From contig JACKEO010000007.1 in the NCBI GenBank assembly GCA_020632955.1, forward strand, positions 62,001 to 126,000: a stretch of DNA of 64,000 nt, written 5' to 3'. The notes beneath the pieces were generated by a model. The model was not told the origin of the DNA, did no database searches, and saw only the letters and a list, made by a program, of their open reading frames with translations. The first letter of the stretch is position 1. Every line of letters starts with the position of its first letter. Below are positions 45,329 through 57,355 of this stretch, one piece after another. This DNA is from Alphaproteobacteria bacterium. Lineage in GTDB: Bacteria; Myxococcota_A; UBA796; GCA-2862545. The translations under genes and the position numbers were made by a program.

Positions 45329-46087
45329 TCACATCACGAAGGGCAGCACGGCCTTGCGCCGTGGCGGGTAGTCCGGGAAGGTCTCGCGGTACCAGGCGTG
45401 GTTCGACACGGCCCGCGGCACGAGGTTGGCGGCCGCGTAGATCGCGAAGGCGGCCCCGGCGTACGACCAGGTGGCGATGGCCCACCCCGTCCACTCCAGG
45501 ATCTCCCCCAGGTAGTTCGGGCACGACACCAGCTCGTACAGCCCGCCCCGTGGCACCTGGTAGCGGCCGTGGCTCTCACGGCGGAGCTGGAGCAGCCGGT
45601 TGTCGGCCCAGACGTTGGTGAAGAGGCCCAGGAAGAACAGGGAGGTGCCCAGCCAGCAGCGCGCATCGGCGAACCAGGAGGTGTCGTAGCTGCCCAGCGT
45701 GCTGATCCAGGTGGCGTTGAGCCACGCGTTCACGGTGTTGAAGGCGATGCCCAGCACCGCCACCAGCACGGGCATCGTGCGCCCGGGCGCCTGGGTGCGG
45801 AAGGGGAAGACGAAGGTGCGGTGCACGTAGTGCAGCATCCACATCGCCAGGAAGTAGGACGGTACCGCGTCGTAGGCGTGCGGACCGCGCAGGTACCACC
45901 ACCCGAAGAGCAGCACGGTGGGGCTCTCCATCAGCACCCACCCCAGACGGGCCGGGAGCACCGGACCCCAGCCCGCGCGCTGGTGACGCCCGTACGGCGC
46001 GCTGATGAACACCAGGACCACCGCGATCACGGCCGCGGTGAGGATCTGGGCGGCTGCCACCAGCAGGTGCAGCGAGGGCAGGGTCAT
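45329..46087 (-). CDS. Steroid-5-alpha-reductase-like (3-oxo-5-alpha-steroid 4-dehydrogenase) membrane protein
   Basis: 252 residues, six or seven membrane helices. The C-terminal block SCPNYLGEILEWTGWAIATWS and NHAWYRETFPDYPPRRKAVLPFV is diagnostic of the SRD5A family, with GGLYELVSCPNYLGE preceding it; NADPH binds this region. The substrate may be a sterol or long-chain enone. The window contains a more distant relative at 10281-11342. Starts 117 bp from the DSG-repeat lipoprotein gene on the opposite strand. Confidence 0.9.
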   Translation of the reverse strand: MTLPSLHLLVAAAQILTAAVIAVVLVFISAPYGRHQRAGWGPVLPARLGWVLMESPTVLLFGWWYLRGPHAYDAVPSYFLAMWMLHYVHRTFVFPFRTQAPGRTMPVLVAVLGIAFNTVNAWLNATWISTLGSYDTSWFADARCWLGTSLFFLGLFTNVWADNRLLQLRRESHGRYQVPRGGLYELVSCPNYLGEILEWTGWAIATWSYAGAAFAIYAAANLVPRAVSNHAWYRETFPDYPPRRKAVLPFVM

Positions 46088-46203
46088 GGGGAAGGCCTCG
46101 GGGTCGCGTGCCGTGCCGGTCGCGGACACGGGTGCCGTCGCAGGGCTTGGCGGCAGCGCTCCGGCACTCGATAATGCGGCCTTCCCGACCTGGGGTCCCG
46201 TCC

Positions 46204-49404
<3,201 letters not shown>

Positions 49405-49490
49405 CCCCGGACGCCCGGGGTGGGCTCCAGGCGCTCGGCGTGGCTCCCGAACGGTGAGCCAGCTAAGTGTCTGGACGCGATGGAGACCGG

Positions 49491-50000
49491 ATGAACGAGG
49501 CGCAACGCCCGCACGCGGATGCCGACGAGCTGGCCCTCCGCAGGTTCCAGACCGAGCTGATGCTCGCCTTCTCCCGTGTGAACCAGCAGGTCCTCCGTCG
49601 CAGCGCGCAGCTCCTCGACGACGCCGGCATCGCCGACATCACGCCGGCCCGCGCCAACGCCCTCATCGTGCTCTTCAACGCGCGGCGCCCGCTGAACGCC
49701 CGCGAGCTCGCGCGCGAGCTGGCCATCACCGAGGTCACGGTCAGCCGCTTCCTGAAGAAGATGGAGGAGGACGGCTGGGTGGAGCGCGCCCCCGATCCGG
49801 CCGACGGCCGCGCGATGCTCATCCGCACCACGCGCCACGCCCGTGAGCTCTTCCCGCGCCTCGTGCGCGTCTGCAACGGCGTCCTCGACGACGTCTTCGG
49901 CGGCTTCGACGCCACCGAGCTCCGCGCCCTCGCCGACTACGTGGGCCGCGTCCAGGGCAACCTCGGCCCCGACGAGGACGCCGGCCAGGCCGAGCCGTAG
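49491..50000 (+). CDS. MarR-family transcriptional regulator
   Basis: 169 residues from ATG 49491, with GGAG nine bases upstream; a GTG at 49467 would add eight residues. The winged-helix core is clear: ITPARANALIVLFNARRPLNARELARELAITEVTVSRFLKKMEEDGWVERAPDPADGRAMLIRTTRHA, with the DxR wing motif. Helices on both sides would form the dimer interface. MarR proteins usually repress their own promoter and a divergent or adjacent gene, and respond to small ligands. It sits downstream of the giant GDS lipoprotein on the same strand. No palindrome stands out in the 86-bp gap. Confidence 0.92.
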   Translation: MNEAQRPHADADELALRRFQTELMLAFSRVNQQVLRRSAQLLDDAGIADITPARANALIVLFNARRPLNARELARELAITEVTVSRFLKKMEEDGWVERAPDPADGRAMLIRTTRHARELFPRLVRVCNGVLDDVFGGFDATELRALADYVGRVQGNLGPDEDAGQAEP

Positions 50001-50286
50001 CCACCGGATCCGCCTCCCCGCCGTACGTCGGACTGGTGGGCCTCACCACCAGCCGACCCCCCTGCATCTCGAAGAACACCGCGTACGGGAACCGACGGCA
50101 CAACACGCGGCGCGTCGTGCCCTCGACCACCGCGCATCCCAGCGGGTCCGCTGCGGCGCGCCGCATCGCCGCCTCCACCTGCTCGGACATCTCCAGCCCG
50201 AGCCCCGGCCGCTGTCCCTCGTACCAGTCCACCGCGTCGAGGATGTCCAGCCGAGCGAGCGGCTGGACGAACAGGCTGACGGTCAT
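49819..50286 (-). CDS. RelE/ParE-family toxin, C-terminus probably frameshifted
   Basis: The first 81 residues are a normal RelE/ParE toxin: ARLDILDAVDWYEGQRPGLG, a DPLGCAVVEG region and RRFPYAVFFEMQGGRLVV. Family members then usually end within about 15 residues in a His/Arg-rich HxxRxP strand. Here the frame instead runs on for 74 Arg-rich codons through the end of the convergent MarR gene, overlapping it by 182 bp. In another frame at about 50000-50035 an AHQSDVRR stretch resembles the missing tail, suggesting one or two lost or gained bases near 50044. Such toxins cleave mRNA or poison gyrase; this copy may be inactive. Its ATG overlaps the antitoxin stop (ATGA). Confidence 0.6.
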   Translation of the reverse strand: MTVSLFVQPLARLDILDAVDWYEGQRPGLGLEMSEQVEAAMRRAAADPLGCAVVEGTTRRVLCRRFPYAVFFEMQGGRLVVRPTSPTYGGEADPVATARPGRRPRRGRGCPGRGPRSRRGRGARWRRSRRRRRRGRRCRRARGAGRAHGRGAWCG

Positions 50287-50507
50287 CCGTTCCTGTCGAG
50301 TCGGGCTCGGATCTCGGCCCGAAGCTCGTCCCACGGGATGACCGCATCGGGGTGGGCCTCCAGATCAGCGGACCGCCGGGCGAGCTCCTCGCGCCACGCT
50401 TCGCTCACGCGGATGTCCTCGGGACGCGCGGCGATGCGATCCCACAGATCCTGGACGTGCGCGATCTGCTCGTCGGCGGTCATGCTGTCGAACGCGGCGG
50501 TGCTCAT
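50283..50507 (-). CDS. Addiction-module antitoxin (PF09720-type)
   Basis: 74 residues, starting at ATG 50505-50507; a slightly earlier in-frame GTG/ATG region adds only MPPVGLSR. The motif LWDRIAARPEDIRVSEAWREELARRSADLEAHPDAVIPWDELRAEIRARL is typical for the small antitoxin component paired with RelE/ParE toxins; the C-terminus would wrap around the toxin. It is the first gene of the pair and overlaps the toxin start by 4 bp. It may no longer be needed if the toxin is broken. Confidence 0.85.
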   Translation of the reverse strand: MSTAAFDSMTADEQIAHVQDLWDRIAARPEDIRVSEAWREELARRSADLEAHPDAVIPWDELRAEIRARLDRNG

Positions 50508-50644
50508 GCGTGACAGCCCAACCGGCGGCACACCGAACGGACGGAAGCGACGGGGTCTCGGTGGTCGTCCGCTTCGCGTCGGGGTGGTGGTGAGCCGAGG
50601 ACCGGAGCCAGCGACGACGGATCACCGCCGCCCCGGCGCCCGGG

Positions 50645-51196
50645 TCAGTTGCCGAGGAGCTTCTCGGCCTCTGCCTCGTCATCCATCGGCTCGTCGTCGG
50701 CCGACTCGTCGGCGGGCGGCAGGTCGAGGCTGGACTCCTCCGACACCGGCACGTCGGCCTCGGGGGCGGCCTCGGCGTCGGGGAGGTCGGCGGGGGGACC
50801 CTTCTTCGGACCCTTGCCCTTGCCACCCATGTGCTTGCGGTCGGGCTGACCGACCACCAGCGTGTAGATGCCGAGCTCCTGTCGGCCCGTGAAGCTGTCG
50901 CGCCACGAGCTGGCCTCGATCTCGTAGCCGGCGCGCACCATCACCTCGAGGGCGGCGGCCGCGTTCATCGCGTTGTTCACCTCGGCCGCGAGCGCCTCCT
51001 GCTGCGGCGTGGGTGCGGGACCGCAGTCGAGGACGGTCTCGAAGATGTTCGGCTTCTTCGGCGCGGTGCGGGACTCGATGGAACGCAGGATGCACACCTG
51101 GGCGTCGCCCGCGTGGGCGGCCGGGGTGGCGACGGGAAGGAGCACGCCCAGCGTCAGCGCGGCGAGCAGGGCGTGGGCGAGGGTGGTGCGGGCCAT
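50645..51196 (-). CDS. Secreted hypothetical protein with acidic C-terminal tail
   Basis: 183 residues with a cleavable signal peptide (LAALTLGVLLPVATPAAHAG). Residues about 33-125 form a small alpha/beta domain containing two Cys (VCILRSIES, VLDCGP) and YEIEASSWRDSFTGRQELGIYTLVVG. The last 50 residues are a Lys/Gly patch followed by an Asp/Glu/Pro-rich disordered tail. No family is recognised. Runs in the same direction as the M16 peptidase gene, about 80 bp downstream of it, so an operon is plausible. Confidence 0.78.
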   Translation of the reverse strand: MARTTLAHALLAALTLGVLLPVATPAAHAGDAQVCILRSIESRTAPKKPNIFETVLDCGPAPTPQQEALAAEVNNAMNAAAALEVMVRAGYEIEASSWRDSFTGRQELGIYTLVVGQPDRKHMGGKGKGPKKGPPADLPDAEAAPEADVPVSEESSLDLPPADESADDEPMDDEAEAEKLLGN

Positions 51197-51279
51197 CGGG
51201 TCTCCTCCGGACGGTGCCAGGGGCGGCGGCCATCCTCGCACGATCGCGAGGGCGCGGCCACCTCGGGTGGGCGGGCGGC

Positions 51280-54132
51280 TCAGAGCCGCTCCTTCTCCTT
51301 GGCGAGGCGGGCGGGGAACCAGGCCTGGACCCGCTTCAGGAAGTCGGCCTTCCAGTCCACCACCACCGGGTCGAGCCCGGCGCTGCGCAGCGTGGCCTCC
51401 AGGCTGGCGGCGCCGGTGACGATGGCCACCTCGTGCCCGCTGCACGCCGTCAGGGCCTGCTTCGCGTCGGCGGCGCCCAGCGCGAGGACGTCGTCCACCC
51501 ACGACTGCAGCTGCTCCAGCTCCACGCCCGCGGCGAGGGCCGGGGTGACGAAGGAGGCGGCGTCGGCGTTGGAGTCCACCGAGAGACGCACGCCCTGGAC
51601 GTGGGCGTTGCGGGCCTGGCGGAGCTCGGCGTCGGACGGGCCCTTCGTGGCGAGCGTGGCGATCAGCTCGCGGAGGGTGGCGATCGTGGTGGCGAGCTGG
51701 GCCGCCGGGGTGTCGGTGCCGAGCACCAGCAGGTCGCCGTCCTCGAGCGCGCCGACGTAGGCGCTCGGCGTGTAGGCGATGCCCCGCGCCTCGCGCAGCT
51801 CGGCGTAGGCCCGGCCACGCGCGAGCGTGGAGGCGATGTCGCCCAGGGCCTCGCGCATGCGATCGTCGCGGTCGCCGAGGTCGATGGGGCAGTACAGGTC
51901 GACGCTCGCCGTGGCGGCGCCCTCCGGCTCGGGGAAGAGGAAGACCTTCGACGGCCCGGTCCACGTGGTGTGCTTCGGCGCGTTCCACGCGGGCGGGTCG
52001 CCCTCGGGCTTCGCGAGCTTGCCGAACATCTTCTCGGCGCGCTTGGGCAGCTCCTCGTTGAACTTGCCCGCCACCACGAGGGTGGCCTGCTCGGGCCGCA
52101 GCAGGCCCGTCACGAAGCGCTCCAGGTCCTCCTTGGACGTGGCCAGGGCCGCGTCGACGTCGTCGGGCGTGGACCCCAGGGGGGCCGTGGTGCCGGCCAG
52201 CGTCTGGTAGACCGCCTGCGCCATCCAGTAGCCCTCGCGACGCCACGAGGAGAGCAGCGAGAGCTTGCGGTCGTTCACCGTGCGCGTGGTGGGCTTCATC
52301 GCCTCGCGCTCGCCCAGCGTGGTGGCCACCCACTTCACCAGCCCGCCCGGGTCGGACGTGGCGCCTGCACGGATGGAGGTGATCGCGAGGTGCTGGCCCG
52401 GCGACAGGGGTGCACCCCAGCGCCAGTCGTCGCTGTCCTTGGACTTCGTGCGGGCGTCGTTGAGCTCGGGGATCACCAGGTAGGGGAGCTCCTTCGGGAA
52501 GCCCTCGGGCACCCGCAGCGACAGCACCCAGCGGCTCATGCCCAGGCCGTCGCGCGGCAGCGTGACGAAGCGGAAGCCGTTGTCGAAGAGCTCCGAGGTG
52601 GCCCCGTCGAGCACGGGAAGCAGCGGCCCCGTGGGGTCGGTGGCGTCCTCGGTGGCCACCACCGGGCTGGCGCCGGCGCCGCCCTCGCCCAGCACCAGGC
52701 CGTCGTCGTCGAGGCTCACGCCGGGGTCGACGTGGATCCGCACGGCGCGGTCGGGCACGAGGAAGCTGGACGACAGGGTGCGGTAGCGGGCGACCTCGGT
52801 GGCCACGTCCCGCTTGTACTTGCGCGCGTAGTACATCGGGTGGCCCACCATCGAGAGGTGGCGCGCCACCTCCACCGTGGTGCCCAGCCCTCCGTCGTCG
52901 CGCTCGGAGCCCTCGTCCATGCGCCAGGCGTAGCGCTCGCCGGAGGCCTTCACGGCGTCCTCGCGCGGCATGCTCCAGCTGGCGCCGAAGGCCTTGAGCA
53001 TCGCGGCCTCGAGCTTGTCGCGGCTGGCCTCCTCGTCGTGCTCCACCACGCACACCAGCGTGGACGCCAGCAGCCCCGGGCTGGTCATGCACCAGGCGTC
53101 GCGGACCTCCTTGCGCTTGGCGACGGCCGCGCGGATGTCGGCCTCGGCGAAGGCCGAGAGCCAGAAGGTGGGCCAGTAGGTGTACAGGTCGCTGGCCGGG
53201 ATGCTGTAGGCCACCGCGGTGAAGGGACGCTCCACCGGCGCGGTGAACGACACCAGCGTCTTCGCGGGCCGAAGGGGCGGATCCTCGGTGATGCGCACGG
53301 GCTCGGGCGCCGCCACGAAGCCCAGGGGCTGGCCGGGGGCGTCGGGGTCCTCGAACCACAGCTCGGCCTCGTCGATGCCGAGGAACTTCAGGGATCCGGC
53401 GCCGAAGGAGCGCAGGTGGTCCGCGGTGAGCTTCGGGTGCAGGATCTTCGGGTCGGCGAAGGTGCGCAGGGCCGCGGCCACCTTCGCGGGCGGCACGTCG
53501 CCGTGCACCGCGAGCACGGCCTCGTCGTAGCGGTAGTGCTCGCTGACGAAGGAGCCCACCTGCTCCAGCGTGGCCCCCTGCACGGCCCCCAGGACGTCCT
53601 CGGGCTCGTGGTAGGGGTGGCCCTCGCCGAACAGGCCCTGGGCCGCGGCGCGCCAGAGCGAGGCCAGCCGGTCGGTGCGCAGACGTGCCTCCTGGGCCAC
53701 CGTGCGCTTGCTGGAGGCGATCTCGTCCTCGTCGAGGCCCGTCCAGGGCGTCTGGAGCACGGTGAGCGCCAGGGCGAGCTGCTCGTCGGCGGCGTCGGAG
53801 GTGCAGCCGAGCTGGTAGATGGTGACGTCGTCGGAGGTGGACGCGTTGCTCTGGCAGCCGAGGCGGTCGATGACGTCGCGCGCGTTGCGGCCGCCCACGT
53901 CCCGGTAGAACCAGAGGTGCTCGGTGAGGTGGGCGAGCTCCTTCGTGTCGGCCGGGCTCGCGGAGGATCCCGAGTGCACCGACGTGGCCACGTGGCTCAC
54001 GGGGTAGCGGTGGTCCTCGAGGATCACCACCCGCAGGCCCGAGGGGAAGACCCACTCGTTCGTCGAGCGGATGGTCTGGGCGTGGGCGGTGCCCGACAGC
54101 AGGGTGCTGGCGAGGAGCAAGGCGGGGATCAT
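51280..54132 (-). CDS. M16-family zinc metallopeptidase, exported
   Basis: 950 residues with a signal peptide (LLLASTLLSGTAHAQT) from ATG 54130-54132, GGGAGA upstream. The inverted zinc motif HLTEH (His68, Glu71, His72) and a distal Glu near 148 (RTVAQEARL) match the HxxEH-x76-E pattern of insulysin-like peptidases. About four M16 repeats are expected in 930 residues, and the second catalytic-type half lacks the zinc motif (as usual). It probably degrades peptides in the periplasm or extracellular space. The downstream secreted protein at 50645 is likely co-transcribed. Confidence 0.92.
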   Translation of the reverse strand: MIPALLLASTLLSGTAHAQTIRSTNEWVFPSGLRVVILEDHRYPVSHVATSVHSGSSASPADTKELAHLTEHLWFYRDVGGRNARDVIDRLGCQSNASTSDDVTIYQLGCTSDAADEQLALALTVLQTPWTGLDEDEIASSKRTVAQEARLRTDRLASLWRAAAQGLFGEGHPYHEPEDVLGAVQGATLEQVGSFVSEHYRYDEAVLAVHGDVPPAKVAAALRTFADPKILHPKLTADHLRSFGAGSLKFLGIDEAELWFEDPDAPGQPLGFVAAPEPVRITEDPPLRPAKTLVSFTAPVERPFTAVAYSIPASDLYTYWPTFWLSAFAEADIRAAVAKRKEVRDAWCMTSPGLLASTLVCVVEHDEEASRDKLEAAMLKAFGASWSMPREDAVKASGERYAWRMDEGSERDDGGLGTTVEVARHLSMVGHPMYYARKYKRDVATEVARYRTLSSSFLVPDRAVRIHVDPGVSLDDDGLVLGEGGAGASPVVATEDATDPTGPLLPVLDGATSELFDNGFRFVTLPRDGLGMSRWVLSLRVPEGFPKELPYLVIPELNDARTKSKDSDDWRWGAPLSPGQHLAITSIRAGATSDPGGLVKWVATTLGEREAMKPTTRTVNDRKLSLLSSWRREGYWMAQAVYQTLAGTTAPLGSTPDDVDAALATSKEDLERFVTGLLRPEQATLVVAGKFNEELPKRAEKMFGKLAKPEGDPPAWNAPKHTTWTGPSKVFLFPEPEGAATASVDLYCPIDLGDRDDRMREALGDIASTLARGRAYAELREARGIAYTPSAYVGALEDGDLLVLGTDTPAAQLATTIATLRELIATLATKGPSDAELRQARNAHVQGVRLSVDSNADAASFVTPALAAGVELEQLQSWVDDVLALGAADAKQALTACSGHEVAIVTGAASLEATLRSAGLDPVVVDWKADFLKRVQAWFPARLAKEKERL

Positions 54133-54214
54133 CGGCGTCTCCCTGGAGAACGGGGCCCCGGTAGCGCAGGCGGGGGCCGCGCGGCAACGCCCGGCGTGCG
54201 CCCGGCGGTGCCCT

Positions 54215-54973
54215 TCACCGGGGACCGGCACCGGCGTCGAACCCGGGGGCCGGCTCCTCGCGTCCCGCCACGGGCACGGGGGGCAGCACCGGGGCGCGGC
54301 TCATCTGCCAGCGCACGGCGGCGTCGAGGCGGTCTCGCGCCTGCTCCTCCACCACCTCGCCGTGGGCGGGGATCACGCGGCGGATGTCCTGGGTGAGGAG
54401 GTGGGCGAGGGAGGCCGACAGGGCCGGGCGGTCCCGCGTGAGGAACCACCAGGTGCGGCTCATGCGCAGGCGACGCCACGCCCCCACGATGCGGAAGAGC
54501 AGGCGGCTCTTCCAGGTGGGCGCCTCGTGCACGTGGAAGACCATGTCGGTGCAGATCAGCGTGCGCGTGGGGCGGTGCAGGAAGACCGTCTCCTGCACGC
54601 TGGGCACCCCGTCGAGGGCGAAGGGGGTGAGCACGTCGGCCCACGGGGCCGGGTCGCGGCCGTGCACGTGGTCGATGCGGAGGTCGGGTCGCCGGCCCGC
54701 CAGGCCCGGGGCCGCCCACACCGTGGCCTCGGGCCAGCGCGTGCTGGCGGGCCCCAGGTAGGCGTCGTGGAGCAGGTTGGGCGACACCAGCGTGCGCACC
54801 GGCCCCAGCGCCTCGAGGGCCTGCGCGAGCACGTCGTCGATGGGCACCGGGCTGTGGAGCCACAGGCCGCCGTCCGGAAGGCGGGCCACCACCATGCGCA
54901 CCGGGAACCACACGCCCCCGGGCATCCAGTGATCGGCGTCGACCACCCAGAGATCGCGGTCCACCTGACGCAC
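54215..54973 (-). CDS. DUF4336-type metallo-beta-lactamase-fold protein
   Basis: 252 residues from a GTG with GGAGG upstream. Matches DUF4336: VRQVDRDLWVVDADHWMPGGVWFPVRMVVARLPDG, LWLHSPVPI, LVSPNLLHDAYLGP, TLICTDMVFHVHEAPTWKSR and RVIPAHGEVVE. These proteins share the metallo-beta-lactamase fold with partly degenerate metal sites. No reaction is known for the family as far as I recall. No signal peptide. Starts about 60 bp from the M23 gene on the opposite strand. Confidence 0.85.
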   Translation of the reverse strand: MRQVDRDLWVVDADHWMPGGVWFPVRMVVARLPDGGLWLHSPVPIDDVLAQALEALGPVRTLVSPNLLHDAYLGPASTRWPEATVWAAPGLAGRRPDLRIDHVHGRDPAPWADVLTPFALDGVPSVQETVFLHRPTRTLICTDMVFHVHEAPTWKSRLLFRIVGAWRRLRMSRTWWFLTRDRPALSASLAHLLTQDIRRVIPAHGEVVEEQARDRLDAAVRWQMSRAPVLPPVPVAGREEPAPGFDAGAGPR

Positions 54974-55033
54974 GCGTCCTCCGCCCCCGGGCTTCCCGTC
55001 GCGGCCGCCCGAAGGGGTGGTTAGCCCGCAGCC

Positions 55034-55726
55034 ATGCGCCGAGCCTGCCACCTGCTGCTGCTGTGCGCCTGTGCCGGGTCCCCGCCCGACGAGGCCGACA
55101 CCGACGTGCTCGTCGAGCCCGTCCGCTTCGCCTTCCCGCTGGCCGACCCGGCGGAGATCGGGGAGGTCGTGGGCGTCGATCACGACCCCGCCGACCACTC
55201 CGACTCGGTCATCGGGCGCGCGATCTGCACGGACTACCTCGGGCGCAGCTTCCCCTCCTGCTACGACGGCCACGACGGCAGCGACTTCATCCTCGAGGGC
55301 GGCTTCGCGGCGATGGACGCCGGCAGCCTCGCGGTGATCGCGGCCGCGCCGGGCGTGGTGGTCGACACCCGCGACGGCCAGTACGACCGCTGCCACGCCA
55401 CCATCACCGGCGACATCGACTGCGACGGCCACGAGCCGCCCGTGGCGAACATGGTGATCGTCGAGCACCAGGGCGGCGTGCGGTCGCTCTACTGGCACCT
55501 CAAGCAGGGCAGCGTGGCGGTGGCCGTGGGCGACGAGGTGCCGCGGGGTCGACAGCTGGGCCTCGTGGGCTCCAGCGGGGTCAGCTCCACCCCGCACCTG
55601 CACTTCGAGGTGAACCTCGCCGACGGCACGGTGGTCGACCCCTTCGTCGATCCCACGGGCAGCGAGCCGTCCTGGTGGTGCGACCAGCACGGCGACGGGC
55701 GGCTTCCCGGGGGCTGCGCGGACTGA
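55034..55726 (+). CDS. M23-family peptidase lipoprotein
   Basis: 230 residues with lipobox LLLLCAC and an acidic DEADTD tether. The LytM/M23 zinc site is visible: His and Asp in YDGHDGSDFI, and HLHFEV for the final His-x-His. MVIVEHQGGVRSLYWHLKQGSVAVAVGDEVPRG is the usual core. It probably cuts peptidoglycan cross-links, or acts as a regulator if the metal site is incomplete; here it appears complete. Faces the DUF4336 gene divergently; the kinase gene follows on the same strand after 34 bp. Confidence 0.9.
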   Translation: MRRACHLLLLCACAGSPPDEADTDVLVEPVRFAFPLADPAEIGEVVGVDHDPADHSDSVIGRAICTDYLGRSFPSCYDGHDGSDFILEGGFAAMDAGSLAVIAAAPGVVVDTRDGQYDRCHATITGDIDCDGHEPPVANMVIVEHQGGVRSLYWHLKQGSVAVAVGDEVPRGRQLGLVGSSGVSSTPHLHFEVNLADGTVVDPFVDPTGSEPSWWCDQHGDGRLPGGCAD

Positions 55727-55759
55727 TCGCGGGCGCTATCGGGCAGCACGAGGTGGGGT

Positions 55760-57355
55760 GTGCCCGCCCGTAGGTGTTCCGTGGACGGCGGCGCGCGGCT
55801 GGAGCTCTTCGAGGTCCTCGGCGAAGGAGGCCAGGGCGTGGTGCAGCGGGCGCGGCTCGTGCACGCCGGCGGGCCCTCGCGGGAGGTGGCCGTCAAGCGG
55901 CTCATGCCGGCGGAGGATCTCCGTGTCGCCGCGCGTGCCATCGCACGCCTGCGCGACGAGGCGACGGCGCTCGCCTCGATCGCCCACCCGGCCATCCCCG
56001 ACTTCGTCGCGCTCCAGGTGGTGGACGACGCCCTGGCGCTCGTCACCCGCTACGTCCACGGGCACGACCTCGGCCGCCTCCTGGCGGACGGGGTGGTCTT
56101 CCCGCCCCGGGCCGTGGCCGACCTGCTCGAGGTGGTGGCCGACGCGCTGGACTGCGCGTGGTCGAGCCCCGACGCCGACGGACACCCGCTGCACCTCGTG
56201 CACCGGGACATCAAGCCCTCGAACCTGCGGCTGGACGTGCGGGGACGTCCCTGGCTGCTCGACTTCGGTCTCGCGCGGGGTGCGAGGCAGGAGCGCCACG
56301 CCTGGACCGTGACGCAGGTGGTGGTGGGCACGCCCGGCTACCTGGCGCCCGAGCGCTGGGACGGGCGGGAGGCCACGCTGGCCTCCGACGTCTTCTCGCT
56401 GGGCCTCGTGGCGCTGGAGGCGCTGGGGGCTCCGCCTGCCCTGCCGCCCGAGGCGGGCGGGGTGCGTCCCGGGGTGCTGGTGGGCGCGGCGGCGTGGGCC
56501 GGCCGGCGGGCAGCGCGGCTGGCGGAGCTGCCGGAGCTGGGGCCCGACCTCGCGGACCTTCTGACCCGCATGCTCGCGTGGTCGCCGGAGGACCGGCCGT
56601 CCCCGGCGGAGGTGCGGGCGGCGGCGCGTGCCTGTCGCGACGTGCTCACGGGGCCCGACCTGGTGGACGTTGCGGCGGGCCTGCCGGCGCCGGTGGCACG
56701 GACCACGGAGCCCTCGCGCGTGGTGGTGCCGGAGGTCTCGGAGGTGCCGGCCACCGTGGAGGTGCCGCTGGCGGCGGCTCCTCGGCGACGATGGACGCCG
56801 CTGATCCTCGGGCTGTTCCTCGCAGCGGGTGCCGGGGCGTGGTGGCTGCAGGGCACGTCGGACACGGAGCCTCCCACACGGTCCTCGGAGACGACGGCCC
56901 CGGGGGCGCTCCCTCCGGTGGTGGCCGCACCCGTCGCGCCTGCGGCCGAGGCGGAACCGGTCGTGCCCGTGACGGCCGAGGCCGTCGAGGCGCCCGATGC
57001 GAACGGTGACGAGGTCGCGCCGCCGCCCGCGGCAGACGCACCGCCCGTGCGGTCGCGGCGTGCGGTGACCGCGGCGGCGCCCGACGCGCCCGACGCGCCC
57101 TCGTCCGGAGGAAGGGCCGTGGTGGAGGTGCCGCCCGCGCCGACCTCCGGCTGGCGCGTGGTGGCGCCAGGCCGGGCCCGGCTCCGGCGTGGCGACCTCG
57201 TGGCGGCGCCGGGTGGCGTCGCCCCCGGCTCCTGGCAGGTGGAGGCCGACTTCGGGGAGGGCTTCGTCCCCGCCGGCGAGGTGATCGTGCCGGTCTCGGG
57301 CGAGCTCGTGGTGCGCTGCATGCCGTGGCTCGGGCTGTGCGAGGCGGTGCGCTGA
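55760..57355 (+). CDS. Transmembrane Ser/Thr protein kinase
   Basis: 531 residues from a GTG; a second GTG at 55784 is possible. Hanks-type kinase: EVLGEGGQGVVQRAR (P-loop, about 20-28), VAVKRLMP with the ATP-anchoring Lys, HRDIKPSNLRL (about 148), LLDFGLARG (about 168), VVGTPGYLAPERW and SDVFSLGLVALE. A membrane helix at about 345-363 (LILGLFLAAGAGAWWL) separates the cytoplasmic kinase from a Pro/Ala-rich external linker and a small C-terminal beta domain (about 465-531) reminiscent of PEGA. No PASTA repeats. The next gene begins on its stop codon (TGATG), so a membrane protein is coupled to it. Confidence 0.92.
   Translation: MPARRCSVDGGARLELFEVLGEGGQGVVQRARLVHAGGPSREVAVKRLMPAEDLRVAARAIARLRDEATALASIAHPAIPDFVALQVVDDALALVTRYVHGHDLGRLLADGVVFPPRAVADLLEVVADALDCAWSSPDADGHPLHLVHRDIKPSNLRLDVRGRPWLLDFGLARGARQERHAWTVTQVVVGTPGYLAPERWDGREATLASDVFSLGLVALEALGAPPALPPEAGGVRPGVLVGAAAWAGRRAARLAELPELGPDLADLLTRMLAWSPEDRPSPAEVRAAARACRDVLTGPDLVDVAAGLPAPVARTTEPSRVVVPEVSEVPATVEVPLAAAPRRRWTPLILGLFLAAGAGAWWLQGTSDTEPPTRSSETTAPGALPPVVAAPVAPAAEAEPVVPVTAEAVEAPDANGDEVAPPPAADAPPVRSRRAVTAAAPDAPDAPSSGGRAVVEVPPAPTSGWRVVAPGRARLRRGDLVAAPGGVAPGSWQVEADFGEGFVPAGEVIVPVSGELVVRCMPWLGLCEAVR

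Noticed and set aside
50645..54187. Very long minus-strand frame across the M16 and neighbouring genes
   Set aside because: Out-of-frame reading of two real genes; composition is Arg/Ala-rich with no domains, as is common in GC-rich DNA.
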